From NCBI GenBank assembly GCA_017303475.1, contig JAFLBO010000009.1, positions 1 through 64,000 on the forward strand: a stretch of DNA of 64,000 nucleotides. Reading direction: 5' to 3'. The notes under the pieces are model-generated. The model had not been told where the DNA came from and did not search any database. It saw only the letters and a list, made by a program, of their open reading frames with translations. The translations under genes and the position numbers were made by a program. The number at the start of each line of letters is the position of its first letter. Within the stretch, counting starts at the first letter, position 1. Positions 9,082-15,603 of the stretch are shown here, one piece after another. The stretch is from Chitinophagales bacterium. Lineage in GTDB: Bacteria > Bacteroidota > Bacteroidia > Chitinophagales > Saprospiraceae.

Positions 9082-9264
9082 CTACCCCCCGATTTTCTTC
9101 CGCGTCTTCTTCGGCATCAACCCTTCCTGACGCTTGCTTTTTTTACTTTTTTTGGGCGCTTTCAGACTGGATTCGGCCGGGCAACCGCTTTTTTTACTGC
9201 AGGCAGGTGCGGTGAGAGAGACCGTTAAAACCAGGAAAAACGCAAAAAACCAATATCGACGCAT
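9082..9264 (-). CDS. Small Cys/Lys-rich exported protein (paralogue 1)
   Basis: 60 residues: a hydrophobic signal (MRRYWFFAFFLVLTVSLTAPAC), then SKKSGCPAES and a very basic tail with alternating Lys and Ser. The cysteine after TAPA may be lipidated, although the -3 to -1 residues are not a classic lipobox. It shares the block APACS(K/R)KSGCP with the next gene (9271-9426), so the two look like tandem paralogues. The gene overlaps no repeat and ends just after the CACTAAG hairpin. No family recognised. Confidence 0.6.
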   Translation of the reverse strand: MRRYWFFAFFLVLTVSLTAPACSKKSGCPAESSLKAPKKSKKSKRQEGLMPKKTRKKIGG

Positions 9265-9270
9265 AGGAAA

Positions 9271-9426
9271 TCAGTTTTTCTTGCCCTTTTTCTTGGCGTC
9301 TTTGGCAAAAACATCGCTGGCATGGGTAGCCTGCGGGCATCCGGATTTACGGCTGCAGGCAGGAGCCAATACCGCAACAGCAAAAATAAACAGCAGGGCA
9401 GGGGGGAGAATGCGGGATAATTTCAT
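9271..9426 (-). CDS. Small Cys/Lys-rich exported protein (paralogue 2)
   Basis: 51 residues read directly from the sequence: MKLSRILPPALLFIFAVAVL as signal, then APACSRKSGCPQATHASDVF and a basic end AKDAKKKGKKN. It is six bases upstream of its paralogue at 9082-9264, in the same direction. The conserved block APACS-basic-KSGCP suggests a lipidated or disulfide/metal-binding cysteine pair. Function unknown. Confidence 0.6.
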   Translation of the reverse strand: MKLSRILPPALLFIFAVAVLAPACSRKSGCPQATHASDVFAKDAKKKGKKN

Positions 9427-9456
9427 GGTGAGCTATGTTGTATGGTTGTTGATGCT

Positions 9457-9696
9457 TCAAACCTCATCTTTTTTGGGCACCGGATCGTGCATGGGGTGCG
9501 TACTCCACGGATGGCATCGCAAAATCCTTTTTACCGTCATGTATGTTCCGGTAAAAGGGCCCCACTCCTGAAGCGCTTCAATGGCATATTCCGAACAACT
9601 GGGTTTGTACCGACACTTGTTGGGACCTAACAATGGCGACAAGGTTACTCGATACAATTTTACCAGCAGGATCAGGATTTGTTTAATGATCCACAT
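9457..9696 (-). CDS. yidD: YidD, membrane protein insertion efficiency factor
   Basis: A small inner-membrane-associated protein that aids YidC-dependent insertion. 79 residues from the ATG at 9696; a TTG at 9711 is less likely. It shows the family hallmarks: an amphipathic N-terminal helix (IIKQILILLVKLYRVTLSPLLG), the Cys motif GPNKCRYKPSCSEYAIEAL, and KRILRCHPW. It starts 8 bases after the response regulator stop (9704), so the two are probably co-transcribed. No rnpA or yidC is nearby. Confidence 0.92.
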   Translation of the reverse strand: MWIIKQILILLVKLYRVTLSPLLGPNKCRYKPSCSEYAIEALQEWGPFTGTYMTVKRILRCHPWSTHPMHDPVPKKDEV

Positions 9697-9703
9697 TCCC
9701 CAA

Positions 9704-10384
9704 TTACCCAAATTTATACCCTACCCCCCGGATAGAATGGAAAAAACGCGGTGTTTTGGCGTCTTCTTCAAAGTATTTCCGGAAAGAAAGGATGAAGTTA
9801 TCGATGGTTCTGGTGCTTGGGAAAACATCGTATCCCCAAACAGCCTGCAAAATCTGGTTGCGACTCACGACTTCGTCTTTGCGTTCCACCAGCAGCTTAA
9901 GCAACATGGTTTCCTTCTTGGTCAGCGTTAGTTCTTCACCGCGAAACGTGACTGCTTCAAACGTTTCAAAGTTGATCTTGTTGCCGCCAAATTCAAACAA
10001 CACCGGACTCTCACCCTTCTGTCGCTGACTCCGGCGCAAGAGTTTGCTTACCCTGAGCAGTAATTCTTCCAGGTTAAACGGCTTGGTGAGGTAATCATCT
10101 GCACCTTTTTTGAGTCCCATCACCCTATCCTGACTCATATCTTTTGCCGTAAGCAGCAGAATGGGCACCTCCGTATTCGTGAGGCGTACTTTTTCCGTGA
10201 TGTCAAAACCATCTACTTCCGGAAGCATCACATCCAGCAACAACAAATCGAAATGCTGCCCGGCAAACAATTCCAGCGCCTTTCGACCATTGCCTGTGGC
10301 AACCACCTCGTAACCGTCCAATTCCAGGTTGAGTTTCACCGCATCCCGGATATGCGCTTCGTCTTCAACAAGTAATATTCTCAT
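9704..10384 (-). CDS. OmpR-family response regulator
   Basis: A DNA-binding two-component regulator of 226 residues. The receiver domain (about 1-120) has the acidic pocket EDE, the phospho-acceptor Asp in DLLLLDVMLPEVDG, the Thr of LLTAKD and the Lys of DDYLTKPF. The C-terminal winged helix (about 130-226) shows LTLTKKETMLLKLLVERKDEVVSRNQIL and SIRGVGYKFG. No histidine kinase is adjacent; the only kinase in the window (55507) is a NarL-type enzyme, so the partner lies elsewhere. The ATG at 10384 is chosen because the receiver starts at once (MRILLVEDE). Confidence 0.93.
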   Translation of the reverse strand: MRILLVEDEAHIRDAVKLNLELDGYEVVATGNGRKALELFAGQHFDLLLLDVMLPEVDGFDITEKVRLTNTEVPILLLTAKDMSQDRVMGLKKGADDYLTKPFNLEELLLRVSKLLRRSQRQKGESPVLFEFGGNKINFETFEAVTFRGEELTLTKKETMLLKLLVERKDEVVSRNQILQAVWGYDVFPSTRTIDNFILSFRKYFEEDAKTPRFFHSIRGVGYKFG

Positions 10385-10419
10385 AATGTGGCAAAGATAC
10401 ATATTGAAGACGGAAAGAT

Positions 10420-10456
10420 GTGACACAAAGGCACAAAGGCTAAAGACACAAAGCCC
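10420..10456. repeat. ACAAAGGC short-unit repeat
   Basis: Units ACACAAAGGC, ACAAAGGC and ACACAAAGC run up to the hemW start codon at 10460. It belongs to the same class of short-unit intergenic repeats as the CACTAAG hairpin at 9021. Confidence 0.5.
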
Positions 10457-10459
10457 AAA

Positions 10460-11608
10460 ATGAAATTACCTTTGCCGTCGGTGCCAGGACTCTACCTACA
10501 TATCCCGTTTTGCAAGCAGGCTTGTTATTACTGCAATTTCCATTTTTCCACTTCATTGCGGCAAAAAGGAAAAATGGTGCAGGCTATTTTGAAAGAACTG
10601 GACATCCAGCAGCATTTTCTCAACGGCGCCGAGCTTGGCTCCATTTACTTCGGCGGCGGCACCCCCTCCCTGCTGGAAACCTCTGAGCTGGTGCAGATTT
10701 TTGAACAAATACACCGCCTGCACCGCGTTTCTTCCAATGCAGAAATTACCCTGGAAGCCAATCCCGACGATTTAACTGCGGAAAAACTGACAGAACTCCG
10801 GCAGCACACCCCTGTAAACCGACTAAGTATTGGCATCCAATCCTTTGCTGAAGAAGACCTGCGCTGGATGAATCGCGCGCACACGGCTGCTCATGCGCGC
10901 GAATGCCTGGACAAGGCCCTGGCCGCTGGATTTCAGGACCTTACCATTGATTTGATATATGGTTCACCTACCACCTCTCACCAGCAATGGGCCGAAAACC
11001 TGCGCATCGCTTTTCAGTATGGCATTCCGCACCTGTCATGCTATTGCCTGACGGTGGAAGATGGCACTGCCCTGGGTACCTTTGTGCGGCGCGGACAACA
11101 ACCGCCAGTAGATGAAGAACGGGCAACAGCCCAGTTCAACATGCTGCTCGAAGCTGCCGCTGCGCACGGTTACGAACACTACGAAATATCCAATTTTGCC
11201 CTGCCAGGCCGGTATGCCCGTCACAACACCAATTACTGGCGCAACGAACCGTACCTGGGTATTGGCCCGTCAGCACACGCGTACAACGGTATAGCCAGGC
11301 AATGGAATATTGCCAATAATGCTTTGTATATCAAGGCTTTGGAAGAGGGTCGTGTACCCTTTGAACAGGAAATACTCACCCCGGAACAACGCTATAATGA
11401 GTATGTAATGACTTCCCTGCGCACCATGTGGGGGGCTGATCTGGAACGTATTCAAGCCATGGGATTCGGGGAGCATTTTGAAAAAATCGCGTTGAGTTTC
11501 CTGCATTCCGGCGATCTGCTGCAAGAGGGCTCCTTTTTCAAATTAACCAATTCCGGAAAATTGCTTGCAGACAGGATTGCTATGGAGTTGTTTGTAGAGA
11601 ACGACTAG
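10460..11608 (+). CDS. hemW: Radical SAM protein HemW
   Basis: A HemW-type radical SAM protein of 382 residues. This family was long annotated as oxygen-independent coproporphyrinogen III oxidase but is now regarded as a heme chaperone. The 4Fe-4S motif is CxxxCxxC at Cys18, Cys22 and Cys25 (FCKQACYYCNF), followed directly by the Phe typical of HemW rather than HemN. Other family stretches are YFGGGTPSLL, EANPDD, RLSIGIQSF, DLIYG and GIGPSAHAY. The gene overlaps the convergent HxlR gene by 4 bases at its 3' end. Confidence 0.92.
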   Translation: MKLPLPSVPGLYLHIPFCKQACYYCNFHFSTSLRQKGKMVQAILKELDIQQHFLNGAELGSIYFGGGTPSLLETSELVQIFEQIHRLHRVSSNAEITLEANPDDLTAEKLTELRQHTPVNRLSIGIQSFAEEDLRWMNRAHTAAHARECLDKALAAGFQDLTIDLIYGSPTTSHQQWAENLRIAFQYGIPHLSCYCLTVEDGTALGTFVRRGQQPPVDEERATAQFNMLLEAAAAHGYEHYEISNFALPGRYARHNTNYWRNEPYLGIGPSAHAYNGIARQWNIANNALYIKALEEGRVPFEQEILTPEQRYNEYVMTSLRTMWGADLERIQAMGFGEHFEKIALSFLHSGDLLQEGSFFKLTNSGKLLADRIAMELFVEND

Positions 11609-11961
11609 TGTCGCATCAGCAATTCCCGATGCCGGGTGCCCCATTCTGCCAGGATAACCAATACCGACCGCAGCGACTCGCTGTATTCTGTGATATCGTA
11701 TTCTACCATCACCGGCTTGGTATCCAACACTTTGCGGTATACCAGCCGATTCATTTCCAGATCCTGCAATTCTTTCGACAACATTTTTGGGGTAATGCCC
11801 TTCACGTTGCGTTCCAGTTCCATGAAACGCTGCTTGCCTCCGGTAATCAATGCCATAAGTATAGGCAGTTTCCATTTTCCACCCAAAAACTCGAGGGTGT
11901 CTGTTACCGCCCGCATGGATACTTCACATACCCGCTTTTCCTGAACTGCTGGTGTTGCCAT
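11605..11961 (-). CDS. HxlR-family transcriptional regulator (QorR/YtfH-like)
   Basis: A winged-helix regulator of 118 residues with the HxlR pattern: GGKWKLPILMAL, a helix-turn-helix FMELERNVKGITPKMLSKELQDLE and the wing VYRKVLDTKPVMVEYDITEYSESL. A cysteine near the start (RVCEVSM) matches the redox-sensing Cys of several HxlR members. It is divergent from a QorB-like reductase, the same arrangement as E. coli ytfH-ytfG (qorR-qorB), so it likely represses that gene and itself in response to electrophiles or quinones. Palindromic operator candidates lie between them. Confidence 0.88.
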   Translation of the reverse strand: MATPAVQEKRVCEVSMRAVTDTLEFLGGKWKLPILMALITGGKQRFMELERNVKGITPKMLSKELQDLEMNRLVYRKVLDTKPVMVEYDITEYSESLRSVLVILAEWGTRHRELLMRH

Positions 11962-11989
11962 ACCTGACTTGTTTATGTTTTAAGGTAAA

Positions 11990-12015
11990 TACTTTCTCAA
12001 AGTATAGTACTATAC
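11990..12015. promoter_or_regulatory. Putative HxlR operators
   Basis: Two abutting palindromes: TACTTT-ctc-AAAGTA at 11990-12004 and the perfect 14-mer GTATAGTACTATAC at 12002-12015. Part of the same motif, AAAGTATAGT, recurs at 12034-12043. The position between divergent hxlR- and qorB-like genes fits autoregulated control. Confidence 0.55.
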
Positions 12016-12028
12016 ATTAGGAAAGTAC

Positions 12029-12063
12029 TTGCAAAAGTATAGTGATCACCTTCACCTTTGCAA
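12029..12063. promoter_or_regulatory. Overlapping divergent promoters of the hxlR/qorB pair
   Basis: Plus strand: TTG at 12029-12031, 21-base spacer, CACCTTTG at 12053-12060 (one mismatch to TAnnTTTG). Minus strand: -33 TTG at 12061-12063 (read as CAA) and an exact -7 TACTTTTG at 12032-12039 (read as CAAAAGTA), spacer 21. The two promoters interlock. Confidence 0.45.
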
Positions 12064-12097
12064 GACTTTTAACAAACATCTTTTCAACTACATTATT

Positions 12098-12967
12098 ATG
12101 ACGATTCTTGTTACAGGTGCAACTGGCCATTTTGGCAAAGCCACCGTAGATTTTTTACTGCAAAAAGGCATTCCTGCTACGAATATTGCTGCTTTGGTTC
12201 GAGATGAAAATAAGGCTCAGGACCTACTCGATAAAGGAATTCAAGTCCGTCAGGGCGATTACAACGATCCTGCTTCCCTGAAAGCGGCATTTCAAGGAGT
12301 TGACAAACTCCTGCTAGTATCTGGTACAGATATTGAAAACCGGCAAAAACAACATGAAAATGCCGTAAATGCTGCCAAAGAAGCCGGCGTAAAGCACATT
12401 GTATACACCAGCTTTGTGCGCAAAAACGAATCGGACTCCAACCCATTGGGCGCTTTGGCTCAATCCCATATTGCCACAGACAACGCCATCAAAGCCAGCG
12501 GGATTCCGTACACCATCCTGCTCAACAGCCTCTACGCCGATGCACTGCCCTTATTCCTTGGTAATAATGTGAAGGAAACCGGCATTTTCTTCCCAGCCGG
12601 AGAAGGCAAAACTGCCTTTACCCTGCGTTCGGATTTAGCTGAAGCAGCTGCAAATGTTTTGGCAGGTGCCGGACACGAAAACCGCGAGTATGTGTTGGCC
12701 TCTTCAGAAAAGAATTCTTTCCACGACATTGCCAAAGCTATCGGCGATTTGAATGGAGTGGATATTTCCTATAACAGCCCGTCTCAGGAAATTTTCCGGG
12801 ATGCCCTCACTAAGGCAGGTGTGCCACCACACTATGTGGGCATTTCTGCAGCTTTTGGAGAAGCCATCAAACAGGGCGAATTTGATGTGCCATCCACAGA
12901 CCTTGAACAGTTACTTGGACGAAAAGCTACGCCACTGGAGCAGTATCTGAAATCAGCGTACGCCTGA
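12098..12967 (+). CDS. NmrA-like NAD(P)H:quinone reductase (QorB type)
   Basis: An atypical SDR of 289 residues with the NAD(P)-binding glycine motif GATGHFGKAT at the N-terminus. It also has a basic residue for NADPH selection (ALVRDENKA), GDYNDPASLKAAFQGVDKLLLVSG, and VKHIVYTSF in place of a full YxxxK motif, as in NmrA/QorB proteins. Its length matches E. coli QorB (286). It probably reduces quinones or related electrophiles. The ATG at 12098 is used because the residues upstream come from the promoter region. It is paired with a divergent HxlR regulator. Confidence 0.85.
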   Translation: MTILVTGATGHFGKATVDFLLQKGIPATNIAALVRDENKAQDLLDKGIQVRQGDYNDPASLKAAFQGVDKLLLVSGTDIENRQKQHENAVNAAKEAGVKHIVYTSFVRKNESDSNPLGALAQSHIATDNAIKASGIPYTILLNSLYADALPLFLGNNVKETGIFFPAGEGKTAFTLRSDLAEAAANVLAGAGHENREYVLASSEKNSFHDIAKAIGDLNGVDISYNSPSQEIFRDALTKAGVPPHYVGISAAFGEAIKQGEFDVPSTDLEQLLGRKATPLEQYLKSAYA

Positions 12968-13130
12968 ATATTCAATTAACATTAATATGGCGTTGCCGCG
13001 GCATGATCAAAATGTCACGGCAACGCCGTTTTGTATTGGGTAGCCGCAATGCGGCTTTGAGGATGTTAGCTGGAAAACCTTTTATGTCGGGATAAACAAT
13101 GCCTGATCATCAACTAATAATTTTTTCAAT

Positions 13131-13152
13131 AAAAATACTGATCGGTATTTTT
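13131..13152. promoter_or_regulatory. TetR operator in the tetR promoter
   Basis: A 22-base imperfect palindrome centred on GATC with arms AAAAATAC and GTATTTTT. It shares the core GATCGGTAT with the perfect site at 13788-13807. It covers the -33 region and much of the spacer of the promoter with -7 TATCTTTG at 13160-13167, so binding would block transcription. Confidence 0.65.
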
Positions 13153-13167
13153 ATTATCCTATCTTTG
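13138..13167 (+). promoter_or_regulatory. tetR promoter
   Basis: CTG at 13138-13140, 19-base spacer and an exact -7 TATCTTTG at 13160-13167. Initiation about 7 bases later falls almost on the ATG at 13176, so the mRNA would be leaderless or nearly so. Confidence 0.5.
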
Positions 13168-13175
13168 CTCCGTCT

Positions 13176-13769
13176 ATGTTATCTAAAGCAGAACGTACCC
13201 GAAAATACATTGTAGAAAAAACAGCCCCGGTGTTCAACGCCAAGGGTTTTGCCGGTACGTCTATTCACGACCTCACCGAGGTTACCGGATTATCCAAAGG
13301 CAGTATTTACGGCAACTTTGAAAACAAAGACGAAGTAGCGCTTGCAGCATTCGACTATAATTTTGCGCATGTGGTCAATTTCCTGAAAACAGAAATGGCC
13401 TCTCGTGAAACCATCATTGAAAAGCTGTTGGTTTATCCGGATATCTACCGGAATTTCCTGGAATTCCCGATCCTCAAAGCCGGCTGCCCCGTTTTAAACA
13501 CCTCCACCGAAGCCGATGATACCCATCCGCTACTTCGGGAAAAAGCTGCAAATGCCCTGGCCTTCTGGAAAAACTCCGTAGAACGACTCATACAAAAAGG
13601 TATAGAACTCCAGGAAATAAAACCCGATACCAACGCCTCCAACTTTGCCATCATCCTCATGTCCATCATCGAAGGAGCTGTTATGCAAGCCAAAGTAACC
13701 GGCCAAAATGCCCCGCTGCATATTTCCATGGACTACCTCAGCAATTTTATCCTGACCCTCAAAAAATAG
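13176..13769 (+). CDS. TetR-family transcriptional repressor
   Basis: A TetR regulator of 197 residues. The N-terminal helix-turn-helix spans about residues 5-52 (KYIVEKTAPVFNAKGFAGTSIHDLTEVTGLSKGSIYGNFENKDEV condensed, with the recognition helix near LSKGSIYGNF). The C-terminal ligand domain is of the YcdC/TetR_C type and has a Cys in LKAGCPVLN. Two related palindromes, one in its own promoter (13131-13152) and one before the thioesterase operon (13788-13807), suggest it represses both itself and the downstream genes. The inducer is unknown; the target genes hint at an acyl-CoA or toxic small molecule. Confidence 0.9.
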   Translation: MLSKAERTRKYIVEKTAPVFNAKGFAGTSIHDLTEVTGLSKGSIYGNFENKDEVALAAFDYNFAHVVNFLKTEMASRETIIEKLLVYPDIYRNFLEFPILKAGCPVLNTSTEADDTHPLLREKAANALAFWKNSVERLIQKGIELQEIKPDTNASNFAIILMSIIEGAVMQAKVTGQNAPLHISMDYLSNFILTLKK

Positions 13770-13778
13770 CAAAATTTT

Positions 13779-13809
13779 TTGCACATTAATATACCGATCG
13801 GTATATTTT
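13779..13809 (+). promoter_or_regulatory. Promoter of the thioesterase/DinB operon
   Basis: TTG at 13779-13781, 20-base spacer and TATATTTT at 13802-13809 (one mismatch to TAnnTTTG). The TetR site lies between and over these elements. The predicted start near 13815 places the mini-ORFs at 13830-13943 in the leader. Confidence 0.55.
13788..13807. promoter_or_regulatory. Perfect 20-bp TetR operator
   Basis: AATATACCGATCGGTATATT is a perfect palindrome of the shape seen for many TetR sites. It shares the core GATCGGTAT with the site in front of the tetR gene itself. Confidence 0.7.
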
Positions 13810-13829
13810 ATATAAAAATCTATCAAAAC

Positions 13830-13943
13830 ATGCGAAATGACCTCAATTCCCAATAAATACCCCCAAATGACTCACAAACAACCCAAATGACCTAAATGAC
13901 CTTTCAAATGACTCTTATGACCCCTCAAATGACTACTAAATGA
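13830..13943 (+). promoter_or_regulatory. Leader with four coupled mini-ORFs in AAATGAC repeats
   Basis: AAATGAC/TAAATGAC is repeated about ten times. It creates mini-ORFs at 13830-13856 (MRNDLNSQ), 13867-13890 (MTHKQPK), 13887-13895 (MT) and 13896-13943 (MTFQMTLMTPQMTTK). Stops and starts overlap as AAATGA or abut as TAAATG, and the last TGA overlaps the ATG of the thioesterase gene at 13940. The frames are real in the sequence; translation is inferred. Confidence 0.5.
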
Positions 13944-14455
13944 CTCTTAAACAACCCACACCCATGTCCAACGCAACACTGCCTAAACTTCTGGAAAGTA
14001 CCGCCAAAATCCGTTTCCCGGATTGCGATCCGTTCAACCACCTCAACAACTCCCGCTACCTGGATTACATCATCAATGCCCGGGAAGATCAGATCCTGGA
14101 GGCTTACCAGTTTGACTCCCACACCATTGCCCGGGAAACCGGATTAGCCTGGGTTATTGCCCAGCACCAAATTGCATATCTGGCTCCTGCCATGCTCATG
14201 GAAGAAGTGGTGATTCAAACCCGTATGCTCTCTTACACCGATCGGGTTATCCAAATTGAAGCCCTGATGTGGAATCAGGATAAAACCGTATTGAAAACCC
14301 TGATGTGGACACGGCTGGCTCATTTTAACCTGCGAACCATGCGCAGCCATACCCACTCGGAAGAATTTTTGTCGTTATTTTCGGCAGTAGTTGATCCTTT
14401 ACCCGCAGAAATTGGTTTTGAAGAAAGAATCAAACAACTCAGAATTAAGGTATGA
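13940..14455 (+). CDS. Hotdog-fold acyl-CoA thioesterase (4HBT-like)
   Basis: A hotdog-fold protein of 171 residues of the 4-hydroxybenzoyl-CoA thioesterase/YbgC group, which hydrolyses acyl-CoA thioesters. The signature is PDCDPFNHLNNSRYLDYI near residues 27-44, with the catalytic Asp and the HxNN turn, followed by strands WVIAQHQIAYLAPAMLMEEV and the C-terminal half. An alternative start is the ATG at 13964 (MSNATLPKL). The earlier ATG at 13940 overlaps the stop of a leader mini-ORF and encodes MTLKQPTP, which resembles the leader peptide MTHKQPK. It is first in an operon with two DinB-type genes (4-base overlap). Confidence 0.85.
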   Translation: MTLKQPTPMSNATLPKLLESTAKIRFPDCDPFNHLNNSRYLDYIINAREDQILEAYQFDSHTIARETGLAWVIAQHQIAYLAPAMLMEEVVIQTRMLSYTDRVIQIEALMWNQDKTVLKTLMWTRLAHFNLRTMRSHTHSEEFLSLFSAVVDPLPAEIGFEERIKQLRIKV

Positions 14456-15018
14456 AAACAAACTATCTGGAAAGCGCTATCAAACAACTGGAGTACTACA
14501 AAAGCCTGGGCGATAAAACCTTCGCCCAGGTTTCAGACGAAAAGCTCTTTTGGCAATACCACGACGACAGCAACAGCATTGCCACTATCGTCAAACATCT
14601 CTGGGGAAACATGCGCAGTCGCTGGACCGATTTCCTCACTACCGATGGGGAAAAGGACTGGCGCAACCGGGATGCTGAATTTGAAAATGACATCAGTACC
14701 CGCGCTGAATTGCTCCGGATCTGGAACGAAGGCTGGGAGGTTTGTTTCCATGCCCTCAAATCGCTGCGGGAAGAAGACCTGGACACCATTATTTATATCC
14801 GCAACCAGGGCCACACCGTTATGGAAGCCATCAACCGCCAATTAGCCCACTACCCGTATCATGTAGGGCAGATTGTGTTTATTGGTAAAATGGCCGCAGA
14901 AAAATGGGATTCGCTTTCCATCCCCAAAGGCAATTCCCAACAGTTCAACGCTGAAAAGTTTGCGCAACCCAAACACCGCGAACATTTTACAGACGAATCC
15001 CTGAAAACCAAACCCTGA
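14452..15018 (+). CDS. DUF1572/DinB-superfamily protein
   Basis: A four-helix-bundle protein of 188 residues of the DUF1572 branch of the DinB/YfiT-like superfamily. The first His (SIATIVKHLWGNMRSRW) and the C-terminal His residues in LAHYPYHVGQIVFIGK match the usual three-His metal site. Members are poorly characterised; some are thiol-dependent transferases. It overlaps the thioesterase stop by 4 bases (ATGA), so it is translationally coupled. Confidence 0.85.
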   Translation: MKTNYLESAIKQLEYYKSLGDKTFAQVSDEKLFWQYHDDSNSIATIVKHLWGNMRSRWTDFLTTDGEKDWRNRDAEFENDISTRAELLRIWNEGWEVCFHALKSLREEDLDTIIYIRNQGHTVMEAINRQLAHYPYHVGQIVFIGKMAAEKWDSLSIPKGNSQQFNAEKFAQPKHREHFTDESLKTKP

Positions 15019-15025
15019 TATCCCC

Positions 15026-15547
15026 ATGGCATTTTCGCTTTCCCATTGCATCGAAATACTGGAGCGCACACCGGATACCTTGAACCGTATGCTGACCGGG
15101 CTTTCTCAGGAATGGGCACATCAAAATGAGGGGGAGAACACCTGGAATGTATTTGAAGTGATCGGACACCTGATCCACGGAGAACATACCGACTGGATAA
15201 CCCGTGCTACGCTTATCCTTTCAGATGCTCAGGACAAAACCTTTGCTCCGTTTGACCGGTTTGCGCAGTTACATCTGCATCAGGGTAAAACACTGGAAAT
15301 GTTATTGCAGGAATTCCGGGAGGCCCGCATGGAAAATCTGCAAACGCTCAAAGGCTGGAATCTTTCAGAATCGGATCTGGTAAAAACGGGCACCCACCCG
15401 GTGCTGGGCATAGTAACGCTCCAACAACTGATAGCTACCTGGGTGGTTCATGATCTTAACCATCTGTGGCAGATTTCCCGGATAATGTCGAAGCAATATG
15501 AGCAGGAAGTAGGCCCATTTCATGCATTTTTGGGCATATATCGTTAG
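15026..15547 (+). CDS. DinB-superfamily protein
   Basis: A DinB-like helical bundle of 173 residues. The metal-type His residues are in VFEVIGHLIHGEHTDW and in the C-terminal ATWVVHDLNHLWQISR, giving the common H...H...H pattern. It starts 7 bases after the DUF1572 gene and is distantly related to it, so the operon ends with two DinB-type enzymes, probably under the TetR repressor at 13176. Function unknown; a detoxifying transferase is one possibility. Confidence 0.85.
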   Translation: MAFSLSHCIEILERTPDTLNRMLTGLSQEWAHQNEGENTWNVFEVIGHLIHGEHTDWITRATLILSDAQDKTFAPFDRFAQLHLHQGKTLEMLLQEFREARMENLQTLKGWNLSESDLVKTGTHPVLGIVTLQQLIATWVVHDLNHLWQISRIMSKQYEQEVGPFHAFLGIYR

Positions 15548-15603
15548 TTTATCACCAAAAAGCCCTAAATTGACCGGAGTTATTCACCTAATTCCGGTTT
15601 TTT

